From: Photobacterium arenosum
Lineage (GTDB): Bacteria > Pseudomonadota > Gammaproteobacteria > Enterobacterales > Vibrionaceae
Length of the DNA: 64,000 nucleotides
Direction of reading: 5' to 3'
NCBI RefSeq assembly: GCF_014841115.1
Contig: NZ_JACYTP010000002.1
Coordinates: forward strand, 186,001-250,000
The notes under the pieces were generated by a model. That model searched no databases, had not been told where the DNA came from, and saw only the letters and a program-made list of their open reading frames with translations. Within the stretch, counting starts at the first letter, position 1. Each line of letters starts with the position of its first letter. This document shows positions 48,417 through 56,240 of the stretch, in pieces. The translations under genes and the position numbers were made by a program.

Positions 48417-48812
48417 ATTCATAACGCGCTGAAATCTCAGGGGACGCGCTCAGCGTCCTCTGAAGATTGCAAAGACCACAATTTCCCGTGCGAGCCCCTC
48501 TCAAGAAATATAATGCGATGACGCATCTTTGACGAACAGACGGGCGTGGTTGCTTGTTGCAAGCGCACAAGTGCAGCCAGGCTAATACCGGATAATCTGG
48601 TTATGTCTTCATTGACAGTTCTTATCACCTCCCCGCGAAACTTGCCCTAAACCACAAAGTTGACACTGCGATGCCATGTTTTAGTGAAACCTGTCCCATA
48701 TGCCAATAATATGTCTGACTCATCAGACGAAAATACCCTGCTTACGTGACTTCACTGTCAGGGGCGGTAGCGTCTTTCACCGTGAGCATGAATTGAACCG
48801 AGGGGGATCGAG
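48417..48812. other. Intergenic region before the accessory genes
   Basis: The 396-nt gap contains a strong hairpin (TCAGGGGACGC / GCGTCCTCTGA, 48437-48463, 10 of 11 pairs) just after the small exported protein, without a T tract. No convincing gene is seen in the remainder; frames on the minus strand lack start signals and family features. Confidence 0.5.
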
Positions 48813-49169
48813 ATGACACCTTCAGCGCTCCTGGTGCATGTTCCAGACGTGCAAGCCGGGCTGGATTGGTACCGCAAAGCTTTCCCGCAAGCTAAACCTG
48901 TCTATATAGAAGTATTTGATTTCACTGTGCTCGACATGAACGGATTGTCACTGGAAGTCGTTCAGGCCGATGAAAAAGTCAGCGCAGGCGCAAAGGGCAC
49001 AGTGCTTTATTGGTCCGTCCCTTGCCTGCAAACCGCCCTTGATCATTTTCTCGGTTTAGGCGCTGAACTTTATCGTGGCCCGATCAATATCGAAAACGGA
49101 TTGAGCATGTGCCAGCTTCTGGACCCCTTTGGGAATCTGATTGGGTTGCGGGGGAAGAGGGTGGAATGA
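48813..49169 (+). CDS. VOC-superfamily (glyoxalase-like) protein
   Basis: A 118-aa vicinal-oxygen-chelate fold protein with the typical N-terminal VPDVQAGLDWYRKAF and C-terminal LDPFGNLIGL segments. Substrate cannot be told; family members include glyoxalases, resistance proteins and dioxygenases. A GGGGGA site precedes the ATG. It is the first of a series of small + strand accessory genes. Confidence 0.85.
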   Translation: MTPSALLVHVPDVQAGLDWYRKAFPQAKPVYIEVFDFTVLDMNGLSLEVVQADEKVSAGAKGTVLYWSVPCLQTALDHFLGLGAELYRGPINIENGLSMCQLLDPFGNLIGLRGKRVE

Positions 49170-49239
49170 AAAACAGTATCAGCTTTGATAGCGTTATATG
49201 GTGTTATTTAATTTAAGCCATTTAAAATAAATTTTTAAT

Positions 49240-49354
49240 GGCTTAATCATTTTTACTTAAAGTGGACATAATACTATAGACAGATTGCGGTACGGTAGCC
49301 ATTAGACTTATCAAGTGTGGCAAAGCCTGATGAGGGGAGTTCATGTCATTCGTT
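49240..49354 (+). repeat. Dispersed repeat, copy A (upstream of the NACHT gene)
   Basis: The copy starts GGCTTAATCA, continues with ATACTATAGACAGATTGCGG and ends AAGCCTGATGAGGGG then CATGTCATTCG. It contains about 20 nt of extra AT-rich sequence after the first element. It ends 65 nt before the NACHT start. Compare copies B (51550-51659) and C (52603-52689). Confidence 0.75.
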
Positions 49355-49419
49355 AGCTATCAGTGTTTATCGAAATTATTGGATTATATTAATATTACTA
49401 ATTTTTAATAGGAACTTTT

Positions 49420-51261
49420 GTGAAAGAATTAGATCCAAATAAAATTGCTCTAGAATTAGTTAAGCAGTTTTCTAAACCCATATTTGATGGTGTTAGTAAG
49501 ATGACTAAAGATGGGTGTGATAAATTAAAGGTTACTTTAAATGCCTGTTTTTATAAGTATATTTCTAGAAGTTATGATAGGTACTCAAGAACAAAAACAC
49601 TCTTGTATCGTGATGCTCCAGTTAAAATTAATGAATTCTATGTTAGAACGGATCTTGAATTAGGATTTGATCATAAAATAAAGGAGTCTGATTTTATAAG
49701 TGAACTTCAGAAAAACAAACGATTGGTTATTTCTGGTACTGCTGGATCGGGGAAGTCGACATTTTGTAAAAGTGTTCTTTTGGACTTAATTGAAAACCCA
49801 ATAGGGATTTTTCCTATTTTTGTTGAGTTAAGACATTTAAATTCTGACTCCGAAACTAGTTTGTTTGATTTTATATTAAAAACTTTAACCGAAATAGAGT
49901 CTACTTTTACAAAGTCACAATTAGATTATTCTTTAGATTTAGGTAAGGTTTTACTGATTTTTGATGGTTTTGATGAGCTGAATAATGAGTTGAGAGAAAG
50001 ATACGAGAAAGAAATTGTTGGAATAGCTTCAAAATACCAAAACATATTGTTGCTACTTTCTAGCCGACCAGATGGGCGTTTTCATTCATGGGAGGAATTT
50101 TATGTATACAAAGTTCTCCCTTTAGATAAAGAAAAATCAAAAGCCCTTATAAGCAAACTAGATTATGACAGACAAGTCAAACGTAAGTTCTTAGATGTTC
50201 TTGATAAAAAACTTTATGAAAAACACGAGAGTTTTGCGAGTAATCCTTTGTTATTAACAATGATGCTTTTAACTTACGAACAAATTGCAGAAATACCAAA
50301 TAAGATACACTTGTTTTATGAGCAAGCATTCTTAACTCTTTTTAATAAGCATGATTCATTAAAAAGCTTATATAAAAGAAAGTCATTCTCTAATTTACCT
50401 TTAGACGACTTTAGGAAGCTATTGTCGGCATTTTCAATAGTTAGTTATTCGGATAGGAAGTATTATTTCTCTGAAGTTGAAATAAAAAGATACTTGGAAA
50501 ATGCTTTAAGGATCTCAGGGGTTGAAGTAGACCAAGTTCACTTTTTAAATGATCTATTAGATACAGTTTGCATCATGCAGCGTGATGGTAACGGATATAC
50601 TTTCACTCACCGTTCATTTCAAGAGTATTTCACTTCTATTTTCATTGTTAATTATGCTTCGGATAATAAATTCAAAATAATTGATAAAATTGCATTCGTA
50701 AATGATAGAGATGATGTAATACCTATGATTTACGATATAAATCAAGACTTTTTGGAGCAGGAGTGGGTGATTCCACGAATGGAAAAGATGATTAATGAAT
50801 TATCTATTATTCCGGATACTAAAGAAGGGAAAGCAAAGTTATTGTCTATGATGTATAAAGGCTTAACAACTATCGACAATGAGGGCGAATTTAGTATTGC
50901 TTTCAGGCTATATAGTCGAGAAGGTGACCATACACGCTTTGTGCATATCCTTTTCAAAATATATGGTGATGAATTTCATCAATATTATAGAACTCAAAGA
51001 GATATTGATGAAAGTGATGAAGTAAAAGAAGCACGAAAGCAGTTAGTTGAATTAATTATCAAAGGTGATGGGAAAGAACATGATTTCCTAAGTTTGGAGG
51101 ATACATGTTCAATGCCATCCGAAGTAATTACATTGATCTATAATTCTAAATGTTACTGTCACGTAAATACTAATCTAAATTTTTCAAAAGAAAAACTATC
51201 ATCTTTGAGAGAAATATATACTTGTAAACAAAAAGAGTTGTCTGAGTTATTATTTGGCTAA
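49420..51261 (+). CDS. NACHT-domain NTPase, probable antiphage NLR-type protein
   Basis: A 613-aa STAND NTPase. The N-terminal part of about 100 residues has no recognised effector (TLLYRDAPVKINEFYV resembles the linker in bacterial NACHT proteins). The NTPase core has Walker A SGTAGSGKST (about residue 108), Walker B LLIFDGFDEL (about 182) and LLSSRP sensor, then the helical/winged-helix part with NPLLLTMMLL and HRSFQEYFTS (about 405). The last 200 residues carry no clear LRR or WD repeats. The gene is about one-third GC, far below its neighbours. It starts GTG 6 nt after AGGA. Bacterial NACHT proteins are established phage-defence proteins; that role here is inferred. Confidence 0.88.
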   Translation: MKELDPNKIALELVKQFSKPIFDGVSKMTKDGCDKLKVTLNACFYKYISRSYDRYSRTKTLLYRDAPVKINEFYVRTDLELGFDHKIKESDFISELQKNKRLVISGTAGSGKSTFCKSVLLDLIENPIGIFPIFVELRHLNSDSETSLFDFILKTLTEIESTFTKSQLDYSLDLGKVLLIFDGFDELNNELRERYEKEIVGIASKYQNILLLLSSRPDGRFHSWEEFYVYKVLPLDKEKSKALISKLDYDRQVKRKFLDVLDKKLYEKHESFASNPLLLTMMLLTYEQIAEIPNKIHLFYEQAFLTLFNKHDSLKSLYKRKSFSNLPLDDFRKLLSAFSIVSYSDRKYYFSEVEIKRYLENALRISGVEVDQVHFLNDLLDTVCIMQRDGNGYTFTHRSFQEYFTSIFIVNYASDNKFKIIDKIAFVNDRDDVIPMIYDINQDFLEQEWVIPRMEKMINELSIIPDTKEGKAKLLSMMYKGLTTIDNEGEFSIAFRLYSREGDHTRFVHILFKIYGDEFHQYYRTQRDIDESDEVKEARKQLVELIIKGDGKEHDFLSLEDTCSMPSEVITLIYNSKCYCHVNTNLNFSKEKLSSLREIYTCKQKELSELLFG

Positions 51262-51557
51262 ATACGGATAACAAGTAATAATACGTTTGCGCAGCAGATA
51301 TTTTATCCGGTGATGGATAAGCCCAAAGCGGAATTATTATGGAAATAGCTTGGTTGAACGCCGTAGGGCGGCGATGCTGGCTGTTTTTAACTAGCTCTCG
51401 GGCCCTGTAACGAGAATCACTGCAGGCTTCCATCCCGATAATCGCGGGTGGGATATTAGCAAACGTCTCAAGGACTTTTGAGAGCGTGATTGATTTGTGG
51501 ATTAACACCTTGCCTTGGTGAACCTCACCGTGGGTACGAAACTATATTTGGCTAAAT
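51251..51557 (+). repeat. 13-bp direct repeats flanking an IS110-remnant segment
   Basis: TATTTGGCTAAAT occurs at 51251-51263 (spanning the NACHT stop codon) and again at 51545-51557 (the start of repeat copy B). The 281 nt between contain a transposase fragment. The arrangement suggests that the NACHT gene once ran directly into repeat B. Confidence 0.7.
51360..51531 (-). pseudogene. IS110-family transposase remnant
   Basis: The minus strand encodes VHQGKVLIHKSITLSKV and LETFANIPPAIIGMEAC followed by YRARELVK, matching the N-terminal DEDD-domain part of IS110-family transposases (FANLPP.LIGMEAC..AHYWAREL). The similarity stops after about 50 residues and is not followed by the rest of the transposase, so this is a fragment. 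Confidence 0.75.
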
Positions 51558-51659
51558 CAATGCTATACGTAGAATTGCGGAATGATAATCTCCAGTGATT
51601 TCGTGTTCAAATATACCCAGTGTGATAACGCCTGATGAAAGGAAACCCATGTCATTCGT
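51550..51659 (+). repeat. Dispersed repeat, copy B (upstream of the HhH gene)
   Basis: Starts GGCTAAATCAATGCTATA, has AGAATTGCGG in the middle and CCAGTGTGATAACGCCTGATGA (in parts), ending CATGTCATTCG. It ends about 22 nt before the next start codon and its ribosome-binding site. It is about 110 nt long and more diverged in the middle than copies A and C. Confidence 0.75.
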
Positions 51660-51681
51660 AATATATGAATAAGGAAATTTT

Positions 51682-51918
51682 ATGGCATTTTCTGATCGTG
51701 AAAGAGAAGTGCTCTTGGCTGTGAAAGGCGTCGGCCCGACTGTCATCAAAAGGTTTGAGGAAATTGGAATCAACACATTGTCTGATTTGGCCACTTATCA
51801 AGTTGATGAAATCGCTGAAATGGTGGCTTCTATGTTACGAACCACGTGCTGGAAAAATAGCCCCCAAGCAAAAGCCGCTATCGCGGCTGCCATTTTATGT
51901 GCCAAAGAAAGTGTGTAA
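51682..51918 (+). CDS. Helix-hairpin-helix protein
   Basis: A 78-aa protein built on one helix-hairpin-helix motif (LLAVKGVGPTVIKRFEEIGI), followed by a conserved CWKNSPQAKAAI segment. Such small HhH proteins are widespread in Vibrio and Shewanella; the fold usually binds DNA non-specifically. Function is not known. AGGA 7 nt upstream supports the ATG. It could be linked to the NACHT gene but is typical of stand-alone cassette-like genes. Confidence 0.8.
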   Translation: MAFSDREREVLLAVKGVGPTVIKRFEEIGINTLSDLATYQVDEIAEMVASMLRTTCWKNSPQAKAAIAAAILCAKESV

Positions 51919-52020
51919 TCAGGGCTGCAATAATACAGAGTAAGCGATTTAGATGTAATCACGGGTTTGCGCTGTTTTTGTCAGTAACAATGCCATGTTC
52001 TGATTTGTTTCGGAGAGAAA

Positions 52021-52488
52021 ATGCAGTTATCTAAAGCGTTTCAATATAAACAATGGGCCAATGCTGAGCTGCTTCAATTAGGGGAACAGCAGTTTTCAAA
52101 ATTACCGGAAATTGATGCCACATTTTTCGTTCGGATTCTAAATCATACAACAGTTGTCGATAGTCTGTTCATCAGTCGAATCATCGGTGAATCTGAAAAA
52201 TACAGTAGCGATAATACAGTAGAAACTCCTTCCTTATCCGAACTGCGTCAGACAATGAATGAGCATGATTTGTGGCTTGTAAATTATACGCAGTCAGCCA
52301 CGCCGGAAGAACTCAAGCGCATTGTTTCGTTTAAGTTTATAGATGGTGCCTTAGGGCAGCTCACCGTTGAAGAAATCTTGCTGCATTTACTGACCCATGG
52401 CAGTAACCACCGAGGCATGGCTTCAAGAGTGTTAGCTGAAAATGGTCTTGAGCGTCCAAAAAGATACATTTACGCGTTATCTGCATGA
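52021..52488 (+). CDS. DinB-family metal-binding protein
   Basis: A 155-aa four-helix-bundle protein. The presumed metal-binding histidines are in ILNHTTVVD (about residue 42) and LLTHGSNHRGMAS (about 125-129), the DinB/YfiT pattern. Members act as thiol-dependent enzymes or stress proteins; the substrate is unknown. A GGAGAG site precedes the ATG. Confidence 0.85.
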   Translation: MQLSKAFQYKQWANAELLQLGEQQFSKLPEIDATFFVRILNHTTVVDSLFISRIIGESEKYSSDNTVETPSLSELRQTMNEHDLWLVNYTQSATPEELKRIVSFKFIDGALGQLTVEEILLHLLTHGSNHRGMASRVLAENGLERPKRYIYALSA

Positions 52489-52602
52489 AACAGAGCCCAC
52501 AAGAAGAGCGCGTGCTGGCACCGAACACTGATGAGTCTTCTCGAAGGTAAAAGGGACTGCCAACGCATGACATTATTAGTTTTGCAGTCAGTGCGATGAC
52601 TC

Positions 52603-52689
52603 GGCTAAATCAATGCCATAGATAGGTGGCATAGTGGCCTCCGGCTCATCCAGTGCAGTAAAGCCTGAGAAGGGGGCGATGTCATTCGC
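52603..52689 (+). repeat. Dispersed repeat, copy C (upstream of the GFA gene)
   Basis: Starts GGCTAAATCAATGCCATAG, continues AGTGCAGTAAAGCCTGAGAAGG (in parts) and ends GATGTCATTCG. It is about 87 nt, the shortest copy, and ends about 24 nt before the GFA start codon. Confidence 0.75.
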
Positions 52690-52713
52690 TATACATCAGA
52701 AGGGAGACGTAAG

Positions 52714-53121
52714 ATGAGTAACACATACCAAGGGTCTTGTTTGTGCCGGGGCGTTCAGTTTTCTGTTAGCGGTTTCAGTGAAAAGGCAGCGAACTGTTAT
52801 TGCACAATGTGTCGTAAATTTCATGGTGCAGCCTTTGGAACCCTGGTTGGGGTGCAGGGTTTAAACTGGCTTTCAGGAGAGCACTTGCTGAAAGAGTTTG
52901 TTGCCCCCAATGGCACGATACGAACCTTTTGTTCCCATTGCGGTTCCAGTTTAGGTTTTCGCGTGAAAAATGCGATTCCTAATGACATTGAGTTAGCTAT
53001 CTCGACGTTTGACGACGATATACCCGTCAAAGTCGATGCTCAAATTTACACCGCCTACAAGCCAAACTGGTGTCAATTGCATTCCAATTTACAGACGTTT
53101 TCCGAAGGGCGTGAAGATTAA
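52714..53121 (+). CDS. GFA-family (CENP-V/GFA fold) zinc protein
   Basis: A 135-aa protein of the glutathione-dependent formaldehyde-activating family fold. Zinc ligands are seen in GSCLCRGVQF, NCYCTMCRKFHG and FCSHCGSSLGF. Most members do not act on formaldehyde and have unknown substrates. An AAGGGAG site lies upstream. A second, different GFA gene occurs at 61152. Confidence 0.88.
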   Translation: MSNTYQGSCLCRGVQFSVSGFSEKAANCYCTMCRKFHGAAFGTLVGVQGLNWLSGEHLLKEFVAPNGTIRTFCSHCGSSLGFRVKNAIPNDIELAISTFDDDIPVKVDAQIYTAYKPNWCQLHSNLQTFSEGRED

Positions 53122-53184
53122 GTGTCTGTGGTTGTCTGATGCGGGTTATCTTATTGCGGGTTACATGAACATCTGGAGAGTATT

Positions 53185-53583
53185 GTGCTGGATAGAGATA
53201 TCGCTAAGTTTTCGTACTCGTGTATGTCCAATGCGAAATGGAGAAAACTATTTCGCATAGTGAATGACTCACACTTAGGACTGAAAAATTGTATTTGGAA
53301 ACTCGTAGGTGAAGACGAGCCAAAACATGGTTTTGTTCCCGATGACGAGCAACTTGGTGAAAACTATGTTGGTGATTGTGGGGCTTTGAATGGGCCGTTT
53401 GAATTCAAGAAAATTGAGTGGCTTAAACTGCCAAATCGCGTTGGATACAAGCCTTATGAAAATGCACCGACACAGTATAAAACGCAAGATCTTTCTATCA
53501 TTATCGAACAGCTCTGTACGATAGGGAGCTTTGAAATTGATATCGATTCCGAAGGTGTCACAATCTACGGGTACAAGGCGTAA
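53185..53583 (+). CDS. Hypothetical protein, DUF6678-like
   Basis: A 132-aa soluble protein with the N-terminal segment MSNAKWRKLFRIVND and an aromatic middle part (GPFEFKKIEWLKL), resembling DUF6678 proteins; I hold this family name with low confidence. The C-terminus reads IDIDSEGVTIYGYKA. The GTG start follows GGAG by 6 nt. Function unknown. Confidence 0.65.
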   Translation: MLDRDIAKFSYSCMSNAKWRKLFRIVNDSHLGLKNCIWKLVGEDEPKHGFVPDDEQLGENYVGDCGALNGPFEFKKIEWLKLPNRVGYKPYENAPTQYKTQDLSIIIEQLCTIGSFEIDIDSEGVTIYGYKA

Positions 53584-53669
53584 TTAGCACATGTTGTTGG
53601 TCAAATATCTCAATGAGGGATAAACAATAAAATCAGTCTTCATCAGCCCAAACAGGGAGTCAGAAAACA

Positions 53670-54296
53670 ATGGAAGAGATTAATTATCTGCTCATTATTG
53701 TGTCTGCTTTCGCAGCGATTGCCAGTCCCGGACCTGCGACGCTGGCGATAGCCGGTGCTTCCATGAAGCATGGGCGCTATTTGGGTTTATCACTGGCTGC
53801 TGGCGTGCTTACCGGTTCATTGTTGTGGTCTGCTTTTGCTGCGTTTGGGCTGGCAGCCTTAATGCATACGAATGTGTGGTTTTTTGAAACGATGAGGTAC
53901 TGCGGGGCGTTGTATTTGCTGTATTTAGCATGGAAGTCGTTGCGGTCTGCTTTTCAATCGGCTTCGTCCACACTGCCAGACAATCAAATATCCACAGTTA
54001 AGGGCAATTACTTCAAAGGTCTGCTGATTCATCTGACGAACCCCAAAGCCGTGTTGTTTTTTGGCGCTCTGTATTCCATGGGCGTGCCAGCAGCGGCCGG
54101 ATCCGCTGATCTGATCTCTGTCATTCTTGTGGTTGGGGTGGTCAGTTCATCCGTTTTTCTGGGTTACGCAGCGCTTTTTTCACGCTCAGGGATCCGGCAG
54201 CTTTACCTCAGGTCCAAAAGGGGATTTGAAATTCTGTTTGCACTGTTTTTCGGAGCCGCCAGTTTGAAGTTGCTGCTCGGTGCGAGTGGAAAATAA
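53670..54296 (+). CDS. LysE/RhtB-family amino acid exporter
   Basis: A 208-aa inner-membrane exporter with about six helices and the family signature near the N-terminus (AIASPGPATLAIAGASMKHG) and HLTNPKAVLFFGALYS. Substrates of the family are amino acids and homoserine lactones; the one here is not evident. AGGGAG precedes the ATG. Confidence 0.9.
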   Translation: MEEINYLLIIVSAFAAIASPGPATLAIAGASMKHGRYLGLSLAAGVLTGSLLWSAFAAFGLAALMHTNVWFFETMRYCGALYLLYLAWKSLRSAFQSASSTLPDNQISTVKGNYFKGLLIHLTNPKAVLFFGALYSMGVPAAAGSADLISVILVVGVVSSSVFLGYAALFSRSGIRQLYLRSKRGFEILFALFFGAASLKLLLGASGK

Positions 54297-54407
54297 GCTT
54301 TACTGTGACATGAGCAATTGATAGGGCTTGGCTCGCAAGTCTGGTAAGATCACCGCTCTCCAGCAATCGTGTTGATTGCCATGGCATACCTAAGACTAGG
54401 ATCTATT

Positions 54408-54878
54408 TTGACCAATAATGATATCTTGCGTCGTGTACGTGATACCTTTGATTTTAAAAACAATACTATGATTGAAATCTTCGCGATGGCGGATTTCAGC
54501 GCAACCGAAGAACAGGTTGCGGGTTGGTTAGAAAAAGACGCTGCCGAGACCTTTATCAAGCTGACTGACACTGAGTTAGCCGTGTTTCTGAATGGGCTGA
54601 TTAATTTCAAACGTGGTAAGCGTGATGGCGAGCAACCCAAACCGGAAGATCATCTGAACAACAATATGGTGTTCCAGAAATTACGTATTGCGTTGAATTT
54701 AAAAGCGGAAGATATTCTTGAGATGCTGCAGACTGTCGGTGTGAGCTTAAGCAAGCATGAACTGAGCGCCTTTTTCCGCAAGCCAGACAACAAGCACTTC
54801 CGGGAATGTAAAGACGAAGTCCTTCGTCAATTTTTATCCGCTGTTCAGCGCCAGTCAGGTGCCAACGCTAGCGAGTAA
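54408..54878 (+). CDS. yehS: DUF1456 protein (YehS family)
   Basis: A 156-aa protein made of two copies of the DUF1456 helical repeat: NNDILRRVRDTFDFKNNTM and LNNNMVFQKLRIALNLKAED (quoted in parts), each followed by helix-rich segments. The TTG at 54408, 7 nt after AGG, matches the E. coli YehS start; an upstream in-frame GTG would add 13 residues. Function is unknown. Confidence 0.88.
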   Translation: MTNNDILRRVRDTFDFKNNTMIEIFAMADFSATEEQVAGWLEKDAAETFIKLTDTELAVFLNGLINFKRGKRDGEQPKPEDHLNNNMVFQKLRIALNLKAEDILEMLQTVGVSLSKHELSAFFRKPDNKHFRECKDEVLRQFLSAVQRQSGANASE

Positions 54879-55095
54879 GAATCCGGCGCGTAATGATAAA
54901 TCAATAGCTTACTCTGTGCTATTCAGGACAGACTGAAGATGGCGTCAATCAATGAAGTGAAGGTGTATGACTCAGCTTTATTCGCGATTGACGTCATTTC
55001 ACCACATTGCACCTGGCGGCCTTCAACTTTCTCACTTCTATGCTATCGTTTGCAAACGACATCATCTTAACGTTCAGAAATAGAAAGGAAATCGA

Positions 55096-55446
55096 ATGAC
55101 AAGTCGCGTTTATGTGTTGGCACAATTTAAACCCAAAGCAGGCAAAGAAGCCGAACTGTTTGACGTACTGAAAGCACTGGAGCCGGATTCGCTTCGCGAG
55201 CAAGGCTGCGTTCAGTACACACTGACCCGCCAGATCGACCACCCGAGTGCGACAAGAAACGACTATCCCATCGTGTTTAACGAGATCTGGGCAAGTGCAG
55301 AAGACTGGTCTGCGCATGGTCGCCGGCAACAAATTCAACACTTTTTTGAAACCCAGGTTAAAGCGGAATCAGGCCTGGTTGACGATGCAATCGTGACCGC
55401 TTATTCCGATGAAGGGTACAACTTTGACGCTCCTGTTTACGACTAA
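55096..55446 (+). CDS. ABM-family putative quinol monooxygenase
   Basis: A 116-aa antibiotic biosynthesis monooxygenase (ABM) domain protein of the YgiN type, with the ferredoxin-like pattern VYVLAQFKPKAGKEAELFD and DYPIVFNEIWASAEDW. Members are dimeric, cofactor-free oxidases of quinols. AGAAAGGA precedes the ATG. A terminator follows. Confidence 0.85.
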   Translation: MTSRVYVLAQFKPKAGKEAELFDVLKALEPDSLREQGCVQYTLTRQIDHPSATRNDYPIVFNEIWASAEDWSAHGRRQQIQHFFETQVKAESGLVDDAIVTAYSDEGYNFDAPVYD

Positions 55447-55485
55447 CCTCAGCTTGTAGTGTTCATCTTGCCTTCTGTTAATCGC

Positions 55486-55516
55486 AAGCGGCTCAGAGAC
55501 TTGGGCCGCTTTGTTT
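55486..55516 (+). terminator. Intrinsic terminator after the ABM gene
   Basis: AAGCGGC and GCCGCTT pair around a 12-nt loop and are followed by TGTTT; it may also serve the TetR gene, whose stop lies just beyond on the other strand. Confidence 0.6.
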
Positions 55517-55525
55517 CCCGAAGCA

Positions 55526-56107
55526 TCATCTCCCCTGAATATTTCTCAACAACTCTTCACTCAGCTCGCGCAACACACCAGGTGCGGGGCAGGTGTGGGA
55601 ATAGGCGCGGATGCCGTAAATTCCCATGACCAGGTAACGGGCAAGTGTTTTTGCATTGCGCTGATTTGACAATTCGCCGTTCCGTTGGGCAAGTTCAAAT
55701 TTACAGACAAACAGCTGCTCCCAGTCTTTCAGTTTATGGCTGATCAGGCGCTCAATCTCTTTATCGTCCCGCGCCAGTTCACTCAGGGCTTTTTGCAACA
55801 GACAATCTTTAATCTCTTCCTGCTCGCATTCGATCACCATTTGCTCCAGATAAGCCGCAATACCAGCCATGATTGTGGGTTGGCTGTCAAATAACTGCAC
55901 AAAAACTTTGTCCCGTTCAGCCTGATAGTGCTCCAGAGCTGCCACCAGCAAGCCGCGTTTATTGGTAAACGCACAATAGATGGACCCCGGATGCAGCCCT
56001 GTGGCCTGTTTGAGATCCTGCATGCTGGTTTTGCTGTAACCCTTGGCGATAAAGGCATCCATTGCGGAATGTAATACCGTTTCGCGGTCAAATTCGGCGC
56101 TGCGCAT
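55526..56107 (-). CDS. TetR-family repressor of the adjacent ene-reductase
   Basis: A 193-aa TetR regulator with an N-terminal helix-turn-helix (TSMQDLKQATGLHPGSIYCAF) and a ligand domain containing several Cys residues. I chose ATG 56107 because it has an AAGAGA site and a 5' leader of about 25 nt from the -10 box at 56139-56144; ATG 56125 would leave a leader of only about 7 nt. It is divergent from nemA over three matching palindromes. Regulation by electrophiles, as in NemR, is inference. Confidence 0.9.
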   Translation of the reverse strand: MRSAEFDRETVLHSAMDAFIAKGYSKTSMQDLKQATGLHPGSIYCAFTNKRGLLVAALEHYQAERDKVFVQLFDSQPTIMAGIAAYLEQMVIECEQEEIKDCLLQKALSELARDDKEIERLISHKLKDWEQLFVCKFELAQRNGELSNQRNAKTLARYLVMGIYGIRAYSHTCPAPGVLRELSEELLRNIQGR

Positions 56108-56138
56108 TAATTTTCTCTTATCCATGTGGCTTGCAGGG

Positions 56139-56167
56139 ATTTTATCCGATCTTGAATGGGCATTCAA
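56139..56167 (-). promoter_or_regulatory. tetR promoter overlapping operator 1
   Basis: On the minus strand TTGAAT (56167-56162) and TAAAAT (56144-56139) are 17 nt apart, a near-consensus sigma-70 promoter. The -35 box is the first arm of the palindrome at 56152-56167, which predicts autorepression. Confidence 0.75.
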
Positions 56168-56217
56168 AAAATACTTGAACGCACATTCAAGATCGACTAA
56201 TTTGAATGGGCGTTCAA
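56152..56217. promoter_or_regulatory. Three palindromic TetR operators between tetR and nemA
   Basis: TTGAATGGGCATTCAA (56152-56167), TTGAACGCACATTCAA (56175-56190) and TTGAATGGGCGTTCAA (56202-56217) share the form TTGAAYGNRCRTTCAA. Centres are 23 and 27 bp apart. They cover both divergent promoters. No other gene pair in the window has this motif. Confidence 0.85.
56175..56203 (+). promoter_or_regulatory. nemA promoter embedded in operator 2
   Basis: TTGAAC (56175-56180) and TAATTT (56198-56203) are 17 nt apart. The -35 is the first arm of operator 2 and the -10 abuts operator 3, so repressor binding would block polymerase. Confidence 0.7.
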
Positions 56218-56240
56218 GAAATGATCACAGGGTGTCCCTA

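Noticed and set aside
48229..48628. Minus-strand frames in the gap after the small exported protein
   Set aside because: Low-quality composition, no start signals and overlap with the exported-protein gene and its hairpin.
51550..52689. Integron attC sites
   Set aside because: The repeats lack the paired R'' and R' boxes (RYYYAAC ... GTTRRRY) and imperfect inverted arms of attC, and no integrase is present in the window.
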